Assembly: GCA_023422005.1 (NCBI GenBank)
Contig: JAEZSC010000071.1
Coordinates: 1 to 45,699, forward strand
DNA: 45,699 nucleotides
Direction: 5' to 3'
Source: Bacillota bacterium
GTDB taxonomy: Bacteria; Bacillota; Clostridia; Christensenellales; UMGS416
The notes below the pieces were generated by a model. It did no database searches. It was not told the origin of the DNA and was given only the letters and a program-made list of their open reading frames with translations. Below are positions 15,955 to 24,643 of the stretch, in pieces. Each line of letters starts with the position of its first letter. The first letter of the stretch is position 1. A program made the position numbers and the translations under genes.

Positions 15955-15982
15955 AGAAGAGAGGCCCCAAAGCCTCTCTTCT
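15955..15982 (-). terminator. Hairpin ending the GH172/transport operon
   Basis: AGAAGAGAGGC (15955-15965) and its exact complement (15972-15982) form an 11-bp stem with a 6-base loop, about 75 bases beyond the stop of the last operon gene (16057). The downstream T-tract is weak, so termination is likely but not certain. Confidence 0.6.
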
Positions 15983-16056
15983 TAACACTGCGTCATAGAT
16001 TGCCGCCGGATAGTCTCGTCACCATTTTCCGGGCAAATTCACTGAGCATACAAAAG

Positions 16057-17136
16057 CTAAATGATCTCCAAAGAATCATTGTCCGGCAACTTCGGGAACG
16101 GCGCAGCGGGAAGCGTCTGGTACCAGTATGCCACGCTGGCTATATCATCGCGCAGGGGCAGATACCGGTGCTCACTTCTCCAACCCAGCGCCTGGATCGT
16201 CACCCTTAAGTCGGCATCAAATCGAACCGGGTCCATGATATGCCAGCGATAGAGCCCGAACCGCGTCTGGCTGCGATAGACGCCGTCGGGTCGCAGCACC
16301 TGCGGCATCCCGGCATAGGGCGTGGCAAACTCCTGATACTGGCACGTCTTGGGATTTTCAAAATTATAGGAGCCGCAGAAATAGTCCTCGGTGCCTGTGC
16401 CGCAGATCGTGGGGAACTCGCCGTCGCCGTCCAGATAAAACTTGATCTCGCCCTCGCCCCACCAGCCGCTGTTGTTGACGCCCCAGGCCATATAGGTGCC
16501 CACATAGTGCCCTTTTCCCGTCACGCCGTCCAGGATGGTATACACATCCTTATAGGGCAGCGGATTCACCCGCCGGAACTGAGCATGAAAATAGGCCGTG
16601 TCGTCGGGCACATCGGTCAGCGTGTAGTCCACCTGATAATACAGCAGCATGTCCTCTTCGCTGCGGTTTTCCATTGTGATGCGGAAGCCCTTTCGGAATG
16701 GCATTTCCCAATAGCAGTTGAAGGCGCTGCCGGGATTCACGCACACCGGCAGCGACGTCAGCTGGGCGTATTCTCCCCAGCCGCAGGCGAAGAAGTCGCC
16801 CACCGGGCACTCCACCGACGGAGTCTCCTGCCCGTCCCAGTAGATCCGGATGATCGTGCTGCGCCATTTACCGGTGGGGGTCATCCAGATGTGCTGGATC
16901 GCGCCGGAGCCCACGCCCTCGGCGATCGTGACCAGCTCGCCAGCCAGTATCCGGATATAGGGATTGACCTTCCATCCCTGCCCCAACTCGCGAGCGCAGA
17001 GCAGCGAAACGCCCTCCGTCGCCATGCCGCCCCGGCCCTTTTCACCGGTGGGATTCTCCGGCGAGATCGACCGCGTTTTGGCGTCCGACAGCCGGCTCAG
17101 ATTGCCCAGATTCATACCCAAACCATTGAAACTCAT
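16057..17136 (-). CDS. GH172-type (DUF2961) glycosidase, 359 aa
   Basis: This is a single-domain DUF2961 protein of the group founded by alpha-D-fructofuranosidase / difructose-dianhydride I synthase (GH172). Visible family marks are WMTPTGKWR, IYWDGQETPSVECPVGDFF, MPFRKGF and the signature GTGTEDYFCG, whose Glu is the expected catalytic residue region. Known members cleave alpha-fructofuranosides or arabinofuranosides and act as hexamers or larger. There is no signal peptide, so it works on imported material. AGGAGAG lies 8 bases before the ATG. It is the last gene of the minus operon, 15 bases after the alpha/beta hydrolase, and is followed by a hairpin. It is one of three GH172-type proteins in the window; exact substrate unknown. 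Confidence 0.85.
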   Translation of the reverse strand: MSFNGLGMNLGNLSRLSDAKTRSISPENPTGEKGRGGMATEGVSLLCARELGQGWKVNPYIRILAGELVTIAEGVGSGAIQHIWMTPTGKWRSTIIRIYWDGQETPSVECPVGDFFACGWGEYAQLTSLPVCVNPGSAFNCYWEMPFRKGFRITMENRSEEDMLLYYQVDYTLTDVPDDTAYFHAQFRRVNPLPYKDVYTILDGVTGKGHYVGTYMAWGVNNSGWWGEGEIKFYLDGDGEFPTICGTGTEDYFCGSYNFENPKTCQYQEFATPYAGMPQVLRPDGVYRSQTRFGLYRWHIMDPVRFDADLRVTIQALGWRSEHRYLPLRDDIASVAYWYQTLPAAPFPKLPDNDSLEII

Positions 17137-17151
17137 AATTGCACTCTCCTG

Positions 17152-17901
17152 TTAAAGATATTTACGGAACCAGTCCGCCATCTCCATGTTCATCCATACA
17201 GTATCAGCATGCCCGGTGTTGGGGTGTACGGAAAGCTTCAATGCCTCGCCGTCCGTATAGATCGGATGCATCCGCCCGTAGAAAGCTTCCACGGTACCGG
17301 CGGGCATCAGAGGGTCCTGCGAGCCGTTCAGCATCAGCAACGGCAGCCCTGTTGCAGCTTGCAGGCGGTGCAATGGCTGCACCGCTTCAGCCTTGCTGAT
17401 CAAGTGCGCCATTTCCTCGTCGGAGCCGACGAGCCCATACTCCATGTAAAGCTTCGCCGTTGCGGGCTGGGCCATCAGCGCGGCCCAGTCCGGTGTGGCG
17501 ATGATCGGCACGGCAGCTTTGACGCCAGGCGAAGGTCGGCTGATATACTCATAGACAATGCAGCCGCCCATCGAATAACCCGTAATCCCAGCCCGCTCAG
17601 CGTCAGCGTAAGGCTCATTCTTGAAATGATCGAGCAATGTGTCAACCTCATCGGCGGTCCTGGCAACGGACTCAAAGAAATCGCTGATCGCTCCATCAAA
17701 CCGCTCGCCGTGGCCCCACACGTCGGGCAGTACCACCGCAAAGCCCTGCGTCGTCAGATAATAAGCCTGGGCGATCAAGCACTCCTTCCTGTCCCCATAG
17801 CCGTGGAACATCAGCACCAGCGGCCTTTTCTCCCCCGCCGTGTCTGAAAGCTCGAGCAGCGGAATGCTGCTGATTTCCCTTTTCCGGATGACAATGTCCA
17901 T
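17152..17901 (-). CDS. Alpha/beta hydrolase (YitV-like esterase)
   Basis: This 249-residue alpha/beta-hydrolase has a complete catalytic set: HGYGD near the oxyanion loop, nucleophile Ser in GYSMGG, Asp in NGSQDPLMP and His in NTGHADT. Its size and the MFHGYGDRKE opening resemble small esterases such as YitV. It lies between the amidohydrolase (11-base gap) and the GH172 gene (15-base gap), so it is part of the operon. Removal of acetyl or other acyl groups from imported oligosaccharides is the natural inference. GAGAGG lies about 14 bases from the ATG, a longer spacing than usual. Confidence 0.85.
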   Translation of the reverse strand: MDIVIRKREISSIPLLELSDTAGEKRPLVLMFHGYGDRKECLIAQAYYLTTQGFAVVLPDVWGHGERFDGAISDFFESVARTADEVDTLLDHFKNEPYADAERAGITGYSMGGCIVYEYISRPSPGVKAAVPIIATPDWAALMAQPATAKLYMEYGLVGSDEEMAHLISKAEAVQPLHRLQAATGLPLLMLNGSQDPLMPAGTVEAFYGRMHPIYTDGEALKLSVHPNTGHADTVWMNMEMADWFRKYL

Positions 17902-17912
17902 ATAAAATCAAT

Positions 17913-18995
17913 CTACCTCTCTCCCAGAAGCCTATCGGCATTCTCAAAGTAGATTTTTCTCAATATACCATCCGGCAGGCCGATGCCATAGGCCGGGAAA
18001 TTCCCGCAGGGGATGCATTCGTCGAAGGTCTCCAGAAACCGATAGTAGGCGCCGTGGACCCAGGAAGCCGTCTCTGTATATACATCGGTTCCCAGCAGAA
18101 TGCGGTCCTGCCACCGCTCGAAGAACGCCCGGGCGGTATAGGGCTGACGGCCCAGCTCGTCAATGCGCGCCGCCAGGTCGATATGCATATTGGGGAAGTC
18201 CTCCAGGCACCGGGACACGAACGCCAGATTCTCGGCGTTGGAGCCCACATGGGGAATGATAAACGTCGTATCGGGGTTCCCGGCCAGCAAGCGCCGCTGC
18301 GCCGCCATCAATTCGGCAAAGCCATAGGTCTTGCCATGAAAGGACCAGTCCGGGTGGGCCTGCAGTTCCAGGTACCGCTCGTTGCGCTCGTCCACCGGAT
18401 CGAAAAACGCCTCCGGATCGCCGATGTGCGCCAGCACCGGCATACCGAGCTCCGCCGCCGTGGCCCAAATCACGTTCAGCCGTTCGTCGTCGATCAGGAT
18501 GTTGCGGCCCGGCAGATAGGACCCGTCAGCCTGCGGCAGCATGACGCTGACATGCTTGAACAGCTTTACGCCCTTGGCCCCCATCTCGCGGGCCTGCGTC
18601 AGGTGCTGCCTCACATAGGGCTCAAACCCCGGCTGCTTGGCTCTCTCGGTGTTCACCGACACGAAGGTCACAAAAAAACCGTCATAAGGGCGGAAGGTAT
18701 CCAATATCTGCCGCTGTGTCAGGCCCATAAAGCCATCCCAGAAGCCATCCAGATTGACCACGCGGCGGATGCCGCTCTGTTGGAGCGTATCAATCACCCT
18801 CGGAATGTCCGGCGGCGACCAGGTCTTACCCTCGGTATAGAGCGGGCAATAGAAATCGGCAAAGTGCCCGTGGGAGTCCACCGCCGGAAAGCGCGGCTTT
18901 TTTAGAAGGTGGCTTTCCACATTGAGCTTGCTCACCGGGTGGTATTCGTGCAGATAAAGAGGCCGGCTCAAACCATCGCATGCGACACAACTCAT
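17913..18995 (-). CDS. Amidohydrolase-family TIM-barrel metal-dependent hydrolase
   Basis: This 360-residue protein belongs to the amidohydrolase_2 group. The metal-site pattern is DSHGHF near residue 40 (HxH), Lys in GVKLFKH, His in VLAHIGDP, His in IIPHVGS and Asp in LLGTDVY. Relatives hydrolyse lactones, amides or decarboxylate aromatic acids; in sugar operons they often act as sugar lactonases. The start overlaps the stop of the large GH172 gene by 4 bases (ATGA), showing translational coupling. Substrate is not determined by the sequence; a lactone or cyclic product of the GH172 enzymes is a possibility. Confidence 0.8.
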   Translation of the reverse strand: MSCVACDGLSRPLYLHEYHPVSKLNVESHLLKKPRFPAVDSHGHFADFYCPLYTEGKTWSPPDIPRVIDTLQQSGIRRVVNLDGFWDGFMGLTQRQILDTFRPYDGFFVTFVSVNTERAKQPGFEPYVRQHLTQAREMGAKGVKLFKHVSVMLPQADGSYLPGRNILIDDERLNVIWATAAELGMPVLAHIGDPEAFFDPVDERNERYLELQAHPDWSFHGKTYGFAELMAAQRRLLAGNPDTTFIIPHVGSNAENLAFVSRCLEDFPNMHIDLAARIDELGRQPYTARAFFERWQDRILLGTDVYTETASWVHGAYYRFLETFDECIPCGNFPAYGIGLPDGILRKIYFENADRLLGER

Positions 18996-20914
18996 AGATC
19001 CACCCCTTGCTCAATCAACTTTTGAATAATAGCCTGCCGCGCCGGATAGAGTGGCTCAGCCGGCTGTACGAAACTGTGGGCGCTATAGCCATAGGCCGAG
19101 AACCGCCCCCCCTCATGGGGGACCACGCGAAGCGTGACGCGCAGCGCGCTTTTGCCGGCCGTGAGCGCCGGTGGCAGCAGAAAGTCGCTGTCGTGCCATC
19201 GGTGCACATCATTGCGGTTGGCGTCATACCACAGGCCTGCCGCCTCGCCGTCCACAAACACCTCGGCCATCTGCCTGCCCCGGCCCTGATCGATCCGTCG
19301 CCGCAGCAGCACGCCGCGGTTATCCGGATCCACGGCTAGCTCGAATTCAATGTCGCCGCTGTCGTGCTCCCGCCCCGTTCGCCGCTCCCGCACGTCCACA
19401 TGCTGCCCGATGAAGGAGGCTTCCAGCACGACCTCCTCCGCGCCGCCGTCGCGGTAGCCGTGGGCGGCCCTTGATCGAGCGTTGGCCGGATCCAGGCAGT
19501 CGGTCAGCGCGAGATGCGGCTCCCGCCGCAGATAGCAGAACGCCAGGCTGGAGTAGTTGGAATGGATTTCGTTCATATCCCCATGCTGGATCGCCGCGTC
19601 GATGGAGGAATGAAAGGCGATGGGCCCATCCAAATGGAACCGGTAATAAGCCGACGGAAAGCAGTAGGAATTATCATACAGCCCGCCGCCCTTTTCATAC
19701 ACGTCACTGGTGCAGCCATTGTGAGGCAGGCACAGCGCGGGGTTGGACCAAAAGCAGAACAGATAGTAGTCCTCGGTGCCAGTGCCGTTGATCTGCGGCG
19801 TGCAGGCGCCGTCCAGCGTGAAATGCTCATCGCCCTCGCAGTAGTGCTCGCCCAGCAGCTTGTGCACCGTGCCCACATACCGCCCCCGGCCATGGGCGCG
19901 CAGGAGCGGCCAATCCTCGCCATACACGGTGCGCCCCTGGCGGAACTGGGCGGTGAAATAACCCGCGTCCGCCGCCGGATGGGGGTTGGCCTCCACCCGT
20001 GCGACAGCCAGCACGTTGGCGATGGGGATGGAGCCTTTGTTCAGCAGCTCCACCGTCGCCGCCATCCAGAACGGCATGGGCCAGCGGCAGATGAGCCGCA
20101 CACGACCGCCCTCCAGCTGCTTGACGGTGAGCAGCGGCGTGTTCATCTCCATGATGCCGGCGGGGATGGCAAAGAAATGCCCCAGCGGTGCGTGCACGCT
20201 CTCATAAAGCTGGTCGTCCCAGCGGATGCACAGAAACACGTCATCCAGCAGCCGCTCCAGGCAGCCGCCCTCGATCATCAGGCTCACGACGCAGCCCGGC
20301 TCCCGCCGCTCCAGCACGGTCGCGCGCCGGCCCGGGTCCAGCCGCAGCGGCGCAATGCCCTCTAGCGCGCGGATATCAGCGGGAATCGGCGGCTGCCACA
20401 GAGCCGCCGCGTCCCGCAATGACTGCCTGTCAGGGAAGGCCGGCACCGCCGCGCCCGAGGGATACTGCTCCCACAGGATGTGGTAATAAAAGTCCCGGCC
20501 GCCGGTGGCGGCAATGCGCAGCGCCTTTTCAAAGGGGATCTTCATGAGCAGATTGCCGCCCATCGAATCCTCGCCCAGGAAGTACCCCAGTTTCCGGTAT
20601 GACGCCAATGGCGCAGGGAAGTCGGGGTGCCGCCCCTGAAAGAACTGCCTTGTCGGGAGGCTGTAACGCGGCTCGGGCTCATCATCGAAATAGAACCGGA
20701 TCACGCCGTCTTCCGGCACGCCAGTGGCGAAGATGCTGTTCACGCATCCCGGTCCACGGGCATCCAGCAGCACCGCTTCGCCGCTATCATCGATATAGAG
20801 GAAATTGCCGTGGTCGTGGTTTACGCCGCTGCGGTGATGGCTGGATTCCTGGCGGCTCAGCACTGGGCCCGGCAGCAGCGGCAGGCTGTGGATCGCATCA
20901 AACCGTTCGTTCAT
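18992..20914 (-). CDS. Large two-part GH172-type (DUF2961) protein, 640 aa
   Basis: This protein is nearly twice the size of the other two GH172-type proteins here. The N-terminal part (about 30-160) has jelly-roll-like segments with IRFYFDDEPEPRYSLPTRQFF. A second, related set occurs at about 225-300 (VFLCIRWDDQLYESVHAPLG, the usual IxWDG...PVGDFF position). The core signature NGTGTEDYYLFCFW is near 400, followed by a C-terminal accessory beta domain from about 500. The half-repeated N-terminus suggests an internally duplicated jelly roll. No signal peptide. The ribosome site AGGAGGGG lies upstream of the ATG. It follows permease 2 by 18 bases and overlaps the amidohydrolase gene. Cleavage of a furanosidic oligosaccharide delivered by the transporter is inferred. 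Confidence 0.8.
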   Translation of the reverse strand: MNERFDAIHSLPLLPGPVLSRQESSHHRSGVNHDHGNFLYIDDSGEAVLLDARGPGCVNSIFATGVPEDGVIRFYFDDEPEPRYSLPTRQFFQGRHPDFPAPLASYRKLGYFLGEDSMGGNLLMKIPFEKALRIAATGGRDFYYHILWEQYPSGAAVPAFPDRQSLRDAAALWQPPIPADIRALEGIAPLRLDPGRRATVLERREPGCVVSLMIEGGCLERLLDDVFLCIRWDDQLYESVHAPLGHFFAIPAGIMEMNTPLLTVKQLEGGRVRLICRWPMPFWMAATVELLNKGSIPIANVLAVARVEANPHPAADAGYFTAQFRQGRTVYGEDWPLLRAHGRGRYVGTVHKLLGEHYCEGDEHFTLDGACTPQINGTGTEDYYLFCFWSNPALCLPHNGCTSDVYEKGGGLYDNSYCFPSAYYRFHLDGPIAFHSSIDAAIQHGDMNEIHSNYSSLAFCYLRREPHLALTDCLDPANARSRAAHGYRDGGAEEVVLEASFIGQHVDVRERRTGREHDSGDIEFELAVDPDNRGVLLRRRIDQGRGRQMAEVFVDGEAAGLWYDANRNDVHRWHDSDFLLPPALTAGKSALRVTLRVVPHEGGRFSAYGYSAHSFVQPAEPLYPARQAIIQKLIEQGVDL

Positions 20915-20932
20915 ACCTTCATTCCCCTCCTG

Positions 20933-21817
20933 TCAGCCCTTCACGCTGCCCAGCACGATGCCGGTGGTGAAATATTTCTGCAGGAAAGGATACACGCACA
21001 GGATCGGGATCATGGAAACGAAGATCTCCGCGGCGCGAGCCGTGCGATTGTTGATATACTTGAGCTGCGACAGCGTGTGCTCGGTGAACAGCTTGGTGTC
21101 CACGCTGACCACCAGTGTCTGCAGCAGCGACTGTAGCGGATATTTATCCTGCGACTTCATATAGATCAAGCCATCGAACCAGGCATTCCAGTGGCTGACA
21201 AACACAAACAGCGTGATCGTGGCGATCACCGGCTTGGACAGCGGCAGATAGATCCGGGTGAGCGACGTGAACTGCCCCGCCCCATCCATGAAGGCGGCTT
21301 CCTCCAGCTCCTTGGGCAGCTCGCGAAAGAAGTTCATGAGCAATATCGCGTTGAATATCTGCACCGCGCCGGGCAGCACAAGTGCCCACATGGTGTTGGT
21401 GAGCTTCAGGCCGGAGATGACCATGAACATGGGAATCAAGCCGCCGGAGAACAGCATTGTGATCAGAAAGAAAACCACAAAAACTTTTCTGGCTCGGAAG
21501 GCCCGTGGCTCCCGGGAAAGCGGGAAGGCCACCAGGACCGTCATGCACAGGCTGATCGGGATGCCCAGCAGCTCGCGCTTGACCGAAACCAGAAAGGAAT
21601 TGATGAAATTGGGCGTCTTCATAACGAAATCATAGGAGTTGAAGGTGAAGTCCACCGGTAGTATGGTCACCTGACCCGCCATCACCGGCGCGCTGCTGGA
21701 AAGCGAGACGGCGAGCAGGTGGATCACAGGGAAAATGCAGATGGCGGCAATAAGCCCAAGGAATATCGCGATTACGCTCTTGGAAATCCGCTGAAGGATT
21801 ATGGTGCGCTTGGTCAT
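20933..21817 (-). CDS. Sugar ABC transporter permease, LplC/YtcP type
   Basis: This 294-residue CUT1 inner-membrane permease has six hydrophobic spans and the ATPase-contact loop (EEAAFMDGAGQFTSLTRIYLP). The C-terminus ends in the typical FTTGIVLGSVKG. The ATG at 21817 is preceded by AAAGGCGG and lies 16 bases after the first permease; a longer frame from a GTG at 21859 would overlap that gene and lacks a ribosome site. It pairs with permease 1 and the 571-residue binding protein. No ATPase gene is present in the window, as is usual for systems sharing an MsmX-like ATPase. Confidence 0.9.
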   Translation of the reverse strand: MTKRTIILQRISKSVIAIFLGLIAAICIFPVIHLLAVSLSSSAPVMAGQVTILPVDFTFNSYDFVMKTPNFINSFLVSVKRELLGIPISLCMTVLVAFPLSREPRAFRARKVFVVFFLITMLFSGGLIPMFMVISGLKLTNTMWALVLPGAVQIFNAILLMNFFRELPKELEEAAFMDGAGQFTSLTRIYLPLSKPVIATITLFVFVSHWNAWFDGLIYMKSQDKYPLQSLLQTLVVSVDTKLFTEHTLSQLKYINNRTARAAEIFVSMIPILCVYPFLQKYFTTGIVLGSVKG

Positions 21818-21833
21818 GAGAACTACCGCCTTT

Positions 21834-22733
21834 TCAAAATATCCTGTAATTTGCCACACGGTTGGCCAGATAGTTCGACAGCAGTATCATCGCCGCGGCA
21901 ATCACGGACTTGAAAAGGCCCATGGCCGTGGAAACGCCGTACTGCCGGTCCAGGATGCCCATGCGGTAAACGACGGTGTCGATGATGTCGCCGGTCTCAT
22001 AGACCTGCGGGCTATAGAGGTTGAAGATCTGATCGAAGCCCGCGTCCAGGATGCTGCCCAGGCTTAGCACCGTCATCAATGTGATGATGGGCAGCATGCC
22101 AGGCAGTGTGATGTGGATGGTCTGCCTCCAACGGTTGGCGCCATCCACAATGGCTGATTCATAAAGCTCCGGGCTGATACTGGTGAGTGCAGCAAGATAT
22201 ACGATAGTGCCGAAGCCAAAGCTCTTCCACACGTCCGTTGCCACCATCGTGTAGGGGAAGACGGCGGCATTACCCAGAAAGAAGATGGGCTTGATTCCAA
22301 GCAGTCCCAGGAATTGGTTCACAATGCCGTAGGATGGGGACAGGATATCCACCATGATGCCGGCCAGCATGACCCAGGACAAAAAATAGGGCAGATAAAT
22401 CACGGTCTGTATGGTCCGCTTATAAGCCTTGTTGCGGATTTCATTGAGCAACAGGGCAAAGAACACCGGCACGATCAGCCCGGCGATGATTTTCATGATC
22501 GCGATGAAAATCGTATTCCACCATACCTGGTACACGTCCGGCATATTGAACATGTACTCGAAGTTTTTCAACCCCACCAGCGGGGAGGCGAAAAAACCCT
22601 TCTGCGGCAGGAACTTCTGAAATGCCATGATGATACCCACCATCGGCCCGTAGCTGAACACCAGCACCAGTGCCACAGGGGGCAACAGCATCAAATAAAG
22701 GGGGGCTTCACGAAGCCACCGATTCCGGTTCAT
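21834..22733 (-). CDS. Sugar ABC transporter permease, LplB type
   Basis: This 299-residue CUT1 permease has six membrane spans and the EAA-type loop ELYESAIVDGANRWRQTIHI. Its opening NRWLREAPLYLMLLPPVALV is typical of LplB/YtcO proteins. The ATG at 22733 (AGTAGGTG upstream) was preferred over in-frame ATGs at 22754 and 22820 because the latter overlap the terminator or lack a ribosome site. Its transcription must read through the terminator after the binding-protein gene. Confidence 0.9.
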   Translation of the reverse strand: MNRNRWLREAPLYLMLLPPVALVLVFSYGPMVGIIMAFQKFLPQKGFFASPLVGLKNFEYMFNMPDVYQVWWNTIFIAIMKIIAGLIVPVFFALLLNEIRNKAYKRTIQTVIYLPYFLSWVMLAGIMVDILSPSYGIVNQFLGLLGIKPIFFLGNAAVFPYTMVATDVWKSFGFGTIVYLAALTSISPELYESAIVDGANRWRQTIHITLPGMLPIITLMTVLSLGSILDAGFDQIFNLYSPQVYETGDIIDTVVYRMGILDRQYGVSTAMGLFKSVIAAAMILLSNYLANRVANYRIF

Positions 22734-22777
22734 TGGCCAGCACCTACTTTGCATGAAGTGATGTGGTTGCGGGGTAC

Positions 22778-22809
22778 AAAAAAAGCGGGGCGGGCGGAAT
22801 CCGCCCCGC
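22778..22809 (-). terminator. Intra-operon terminator between binding protein and permeases
   Basis: On the minus strand a perfect 9-bp GC stem (22801-22809 with 22785-22793, 7-base loop) is followed by seven T residues (plus 22778-22784). It starts 11 bases past the binding-protein stop. Partial termination here would give more binding protein than permease. Confidence 0.9.
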
Positions 22810-22819
22810 GCAACAGGCA

Positions 22820-24535
22820 TTATTTGTTCTTAGCGTACCATTCGTTGACTTCCTTGGTGATCTCGTCGCCACCCAGCTTTTTCCAGTCCTCCACGAACTT
22901 GTCAAAGGTGTCAAGCGAGGCGCCCAGGATCACGTTGGTCACCATCGTGTCATGCATCTTCTGCAGGGCGGACATCTTCTCGGCCATCGTGGGCGTGGCC
23001 GCGCCATAGAACAGGTTGCACAGGCTCTGGCCTTGGGCGGCGATGTCGATATACTTCGACGAGCCCTCGGGGCCGAATTCGGCATAAGCCGCCCACATCG
23101 TCATATCGCCGCCTAAGTATAGCTGGATATTGTCGTAGGTCATCGCTTCCTCAATGCCCAGACCGGCCTTGTCCTTGGCCTCCAGCGCCGCGACGATGGA
23201 CTTCCACTTTTTGGTACCGCCGGCCGGATCCCAACCCATGACGTTGATGTACTTATAGTACACCACATCCTGCTGCTTCAGATTGACAATGTAGGTGCCC
23301 ATCTTCTCTTCGGTGGGGTTGATGATCACGTCGGTCCACAGGTTCATCATCTTGACGATGGCTTCCGGATGCTCATACCCTTTGCGCACGACCAGATAGC
23401 TGCTGATGAAGTTGCTGTAGCCGGGCTTAACGGGTTTGTCATCGGCCGACAGGCCCAGCAGGGGCACCCAGTCGGCGTTGGGGTTGGTCACTTTGCTGGT
23501 GGCGAGAGGATAATCCGGGTTCCACCACGAGCCGTACTGTATGCCATATCGACCGGCCAGCATCTCTTGCCCGGCCTTGTCGGCATCCTTTACGCCAAAC
23601 TCGGGGTCGATCAAGCCGTCCTTGTACATTCCCTGCAGGGCGGCCAGGGCGTTTTTGAACTCCGGCTGTATGCTGCCGTTCATCACGCCGCCCTTGCCGT
23701 CGTCCAGCCACATGTAGGGATAGGCGTGATACCCGTTTACGAACCCAGTGACCGACGCGAAGGCGGACCACAAGCCTTTGTTGAATGCGATGCCATAGGT
23801 GTCGTCCTTACCATTCTTGTCGGGATCCTGCTTGGTGAACGCCCGGGCCGTATCGATCAGTTCCTGCATCGTGGTGGGCATGGGAAGGTTGAGGGCCTTC
23901 AACCAGTCGTTGCGGATCCACAGCAGGTTGATCTGCGCCACCGAGCTATCGGTGGAGGGCAGGCCGAAGAGCTTGCCTTCGATTTGAGCGGACTTGAAAC
24001 CAATAGGATCGGCCGTCAGCATCTTCTTGGTGTCCGGCGTGGAATAATCCTCAAAGTACTGTGAAAGATCCTGGATCATTTCGTTGTCATAAAGCGACTT
24101 GAACTGATTGGAATTGCACACAAAGTAATCGGGCAGCTCGTTGGAGGTGATTGCGAGATTCAGCTTCTGGTCCCAGTCCACCCAGGAATTGGCAACCCAG
24201 TCAAACTTGAGCTTGATGCCCAGCGCTTCCTCGTAATAACGGGTCCACACGTTGTTGTTGATGTCCTGGCCTTCGTCAAACTTGGTATCGGCGCCGACGA
24301 TGATACAGGATGTGATCTCAATGGGCGGGTCATACAAGCCCAGCGGCGCGGGGGCCTCGGTGGGCTCCACAGCGGGTTCCACGGTGGGTTCAGCCGTCTT
24401 GGCGTCAGCGGTCGTGGGTGCGGCAGCCGTCGTGGGAGCGGTGGTGGGTGCGCCCGAGTTACAGGCGGCGAGAGAGAGAAGCAGCGCACACACAACCGTG
24501 AAGGCCAACATTGCCTTCACAACGGGTTTTTTCAT
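22820..24535 (-). CDS. Carbohydrate ABC transporter substrate-binding lipoprotein, LplA/YtcQ type
   Basis: This 571-residue extracellular binding protein has a type II signal peptide (MKKPVVKAMLAF... LLLSLAAC, lipobox Cys near residue 24). A 40-residue Thr/Ala/Pro/Glu linker follows, then a long bilobal domain with LplA-type motifs such as WVDWDQKLNLAITSNELPDY, LPMPTTMQELIDTARAF and DPDKNGKDDTYGI. The start at 24535 is fixed by GGAGGAGAC directly upstream (24540-24548); the frame is open further but without a ribosome site. It is the first structural gene after the YesM/YesN pair and is followed by an attenuating terminator. The ligand is probably an oligosaccharide matching the GH172 enzymes downstream. 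Confidence 0.9.
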   Translation of the reverse strand: MKKPVVKAMLAFTVVCALLLSLAACNSGAPTTAPTTAAAPTTADAKTAEPTVEPAVEPTEAPAPLGLYDPPIEITSCIIVGADTKFDEGQDINNNVWTRYYEEALGIKLKFDWVANSWVDWDQKLNLAITSNELPDYFVCNSNQFKSLYDNEMIQDLSQYFEDYSTPDTKKMLTADPIGFKSAQIEGKLFGLPSTDSSVAQINLLWIRNDWLKALNLPMPTTMQELIDTARAFTKQDPDKNGKDDTYGIAFNKGLWSAFASVTGFVNGYHAYPYMWLDDGKGGVMNGSIQPEFKNALAALQGMYKDGLIDPEFGVKDADKAGQEMLAGRYGIQYGSWWNPDYPLATSKVTNPNADWVPLLGLSADDKPVKPGYSNFISSYLVVRKGYEHPEAIVKMMNLWTDVIINPTEEKMGTYIVNLKQQDVVYYKYINVMGWDPAGGTKKWKSIVAALEAKDKAGLGIEEAMTYDNIQLYLGGDMTMWAAYAEFGPEGSSKYIDIAAQGQSLCNLFYGAATPTMAEKMSALQKMHDTMVTNVILGASLDTFDKFVEDWKKLGGDEITKEVNEWYAKNK

Positions 24536-24643
24536 GACGTCTCCTCCAAACAGAAATGATAAAAGGCCGTGCACAAGCCCGACCTCATTGTACAATCAGA
24601 ATTCTTTGTATCATATATTCAAATTTTTGATTTGTTTTTATAT

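Noticed and set aside
16240..17847. 535-codon plus-strand frame opposite the GH172 and esterase genes
   Set aside because: Antisense shadow of two genes with clear family motifs, caused by high GC; no ribosome site and low-complexity His/Arg-rich product.
19514..20365. 283-codon plus-strand frame opposite the large GH172 gene
   Set aside because: Shadow frame with no start signal and no motif.
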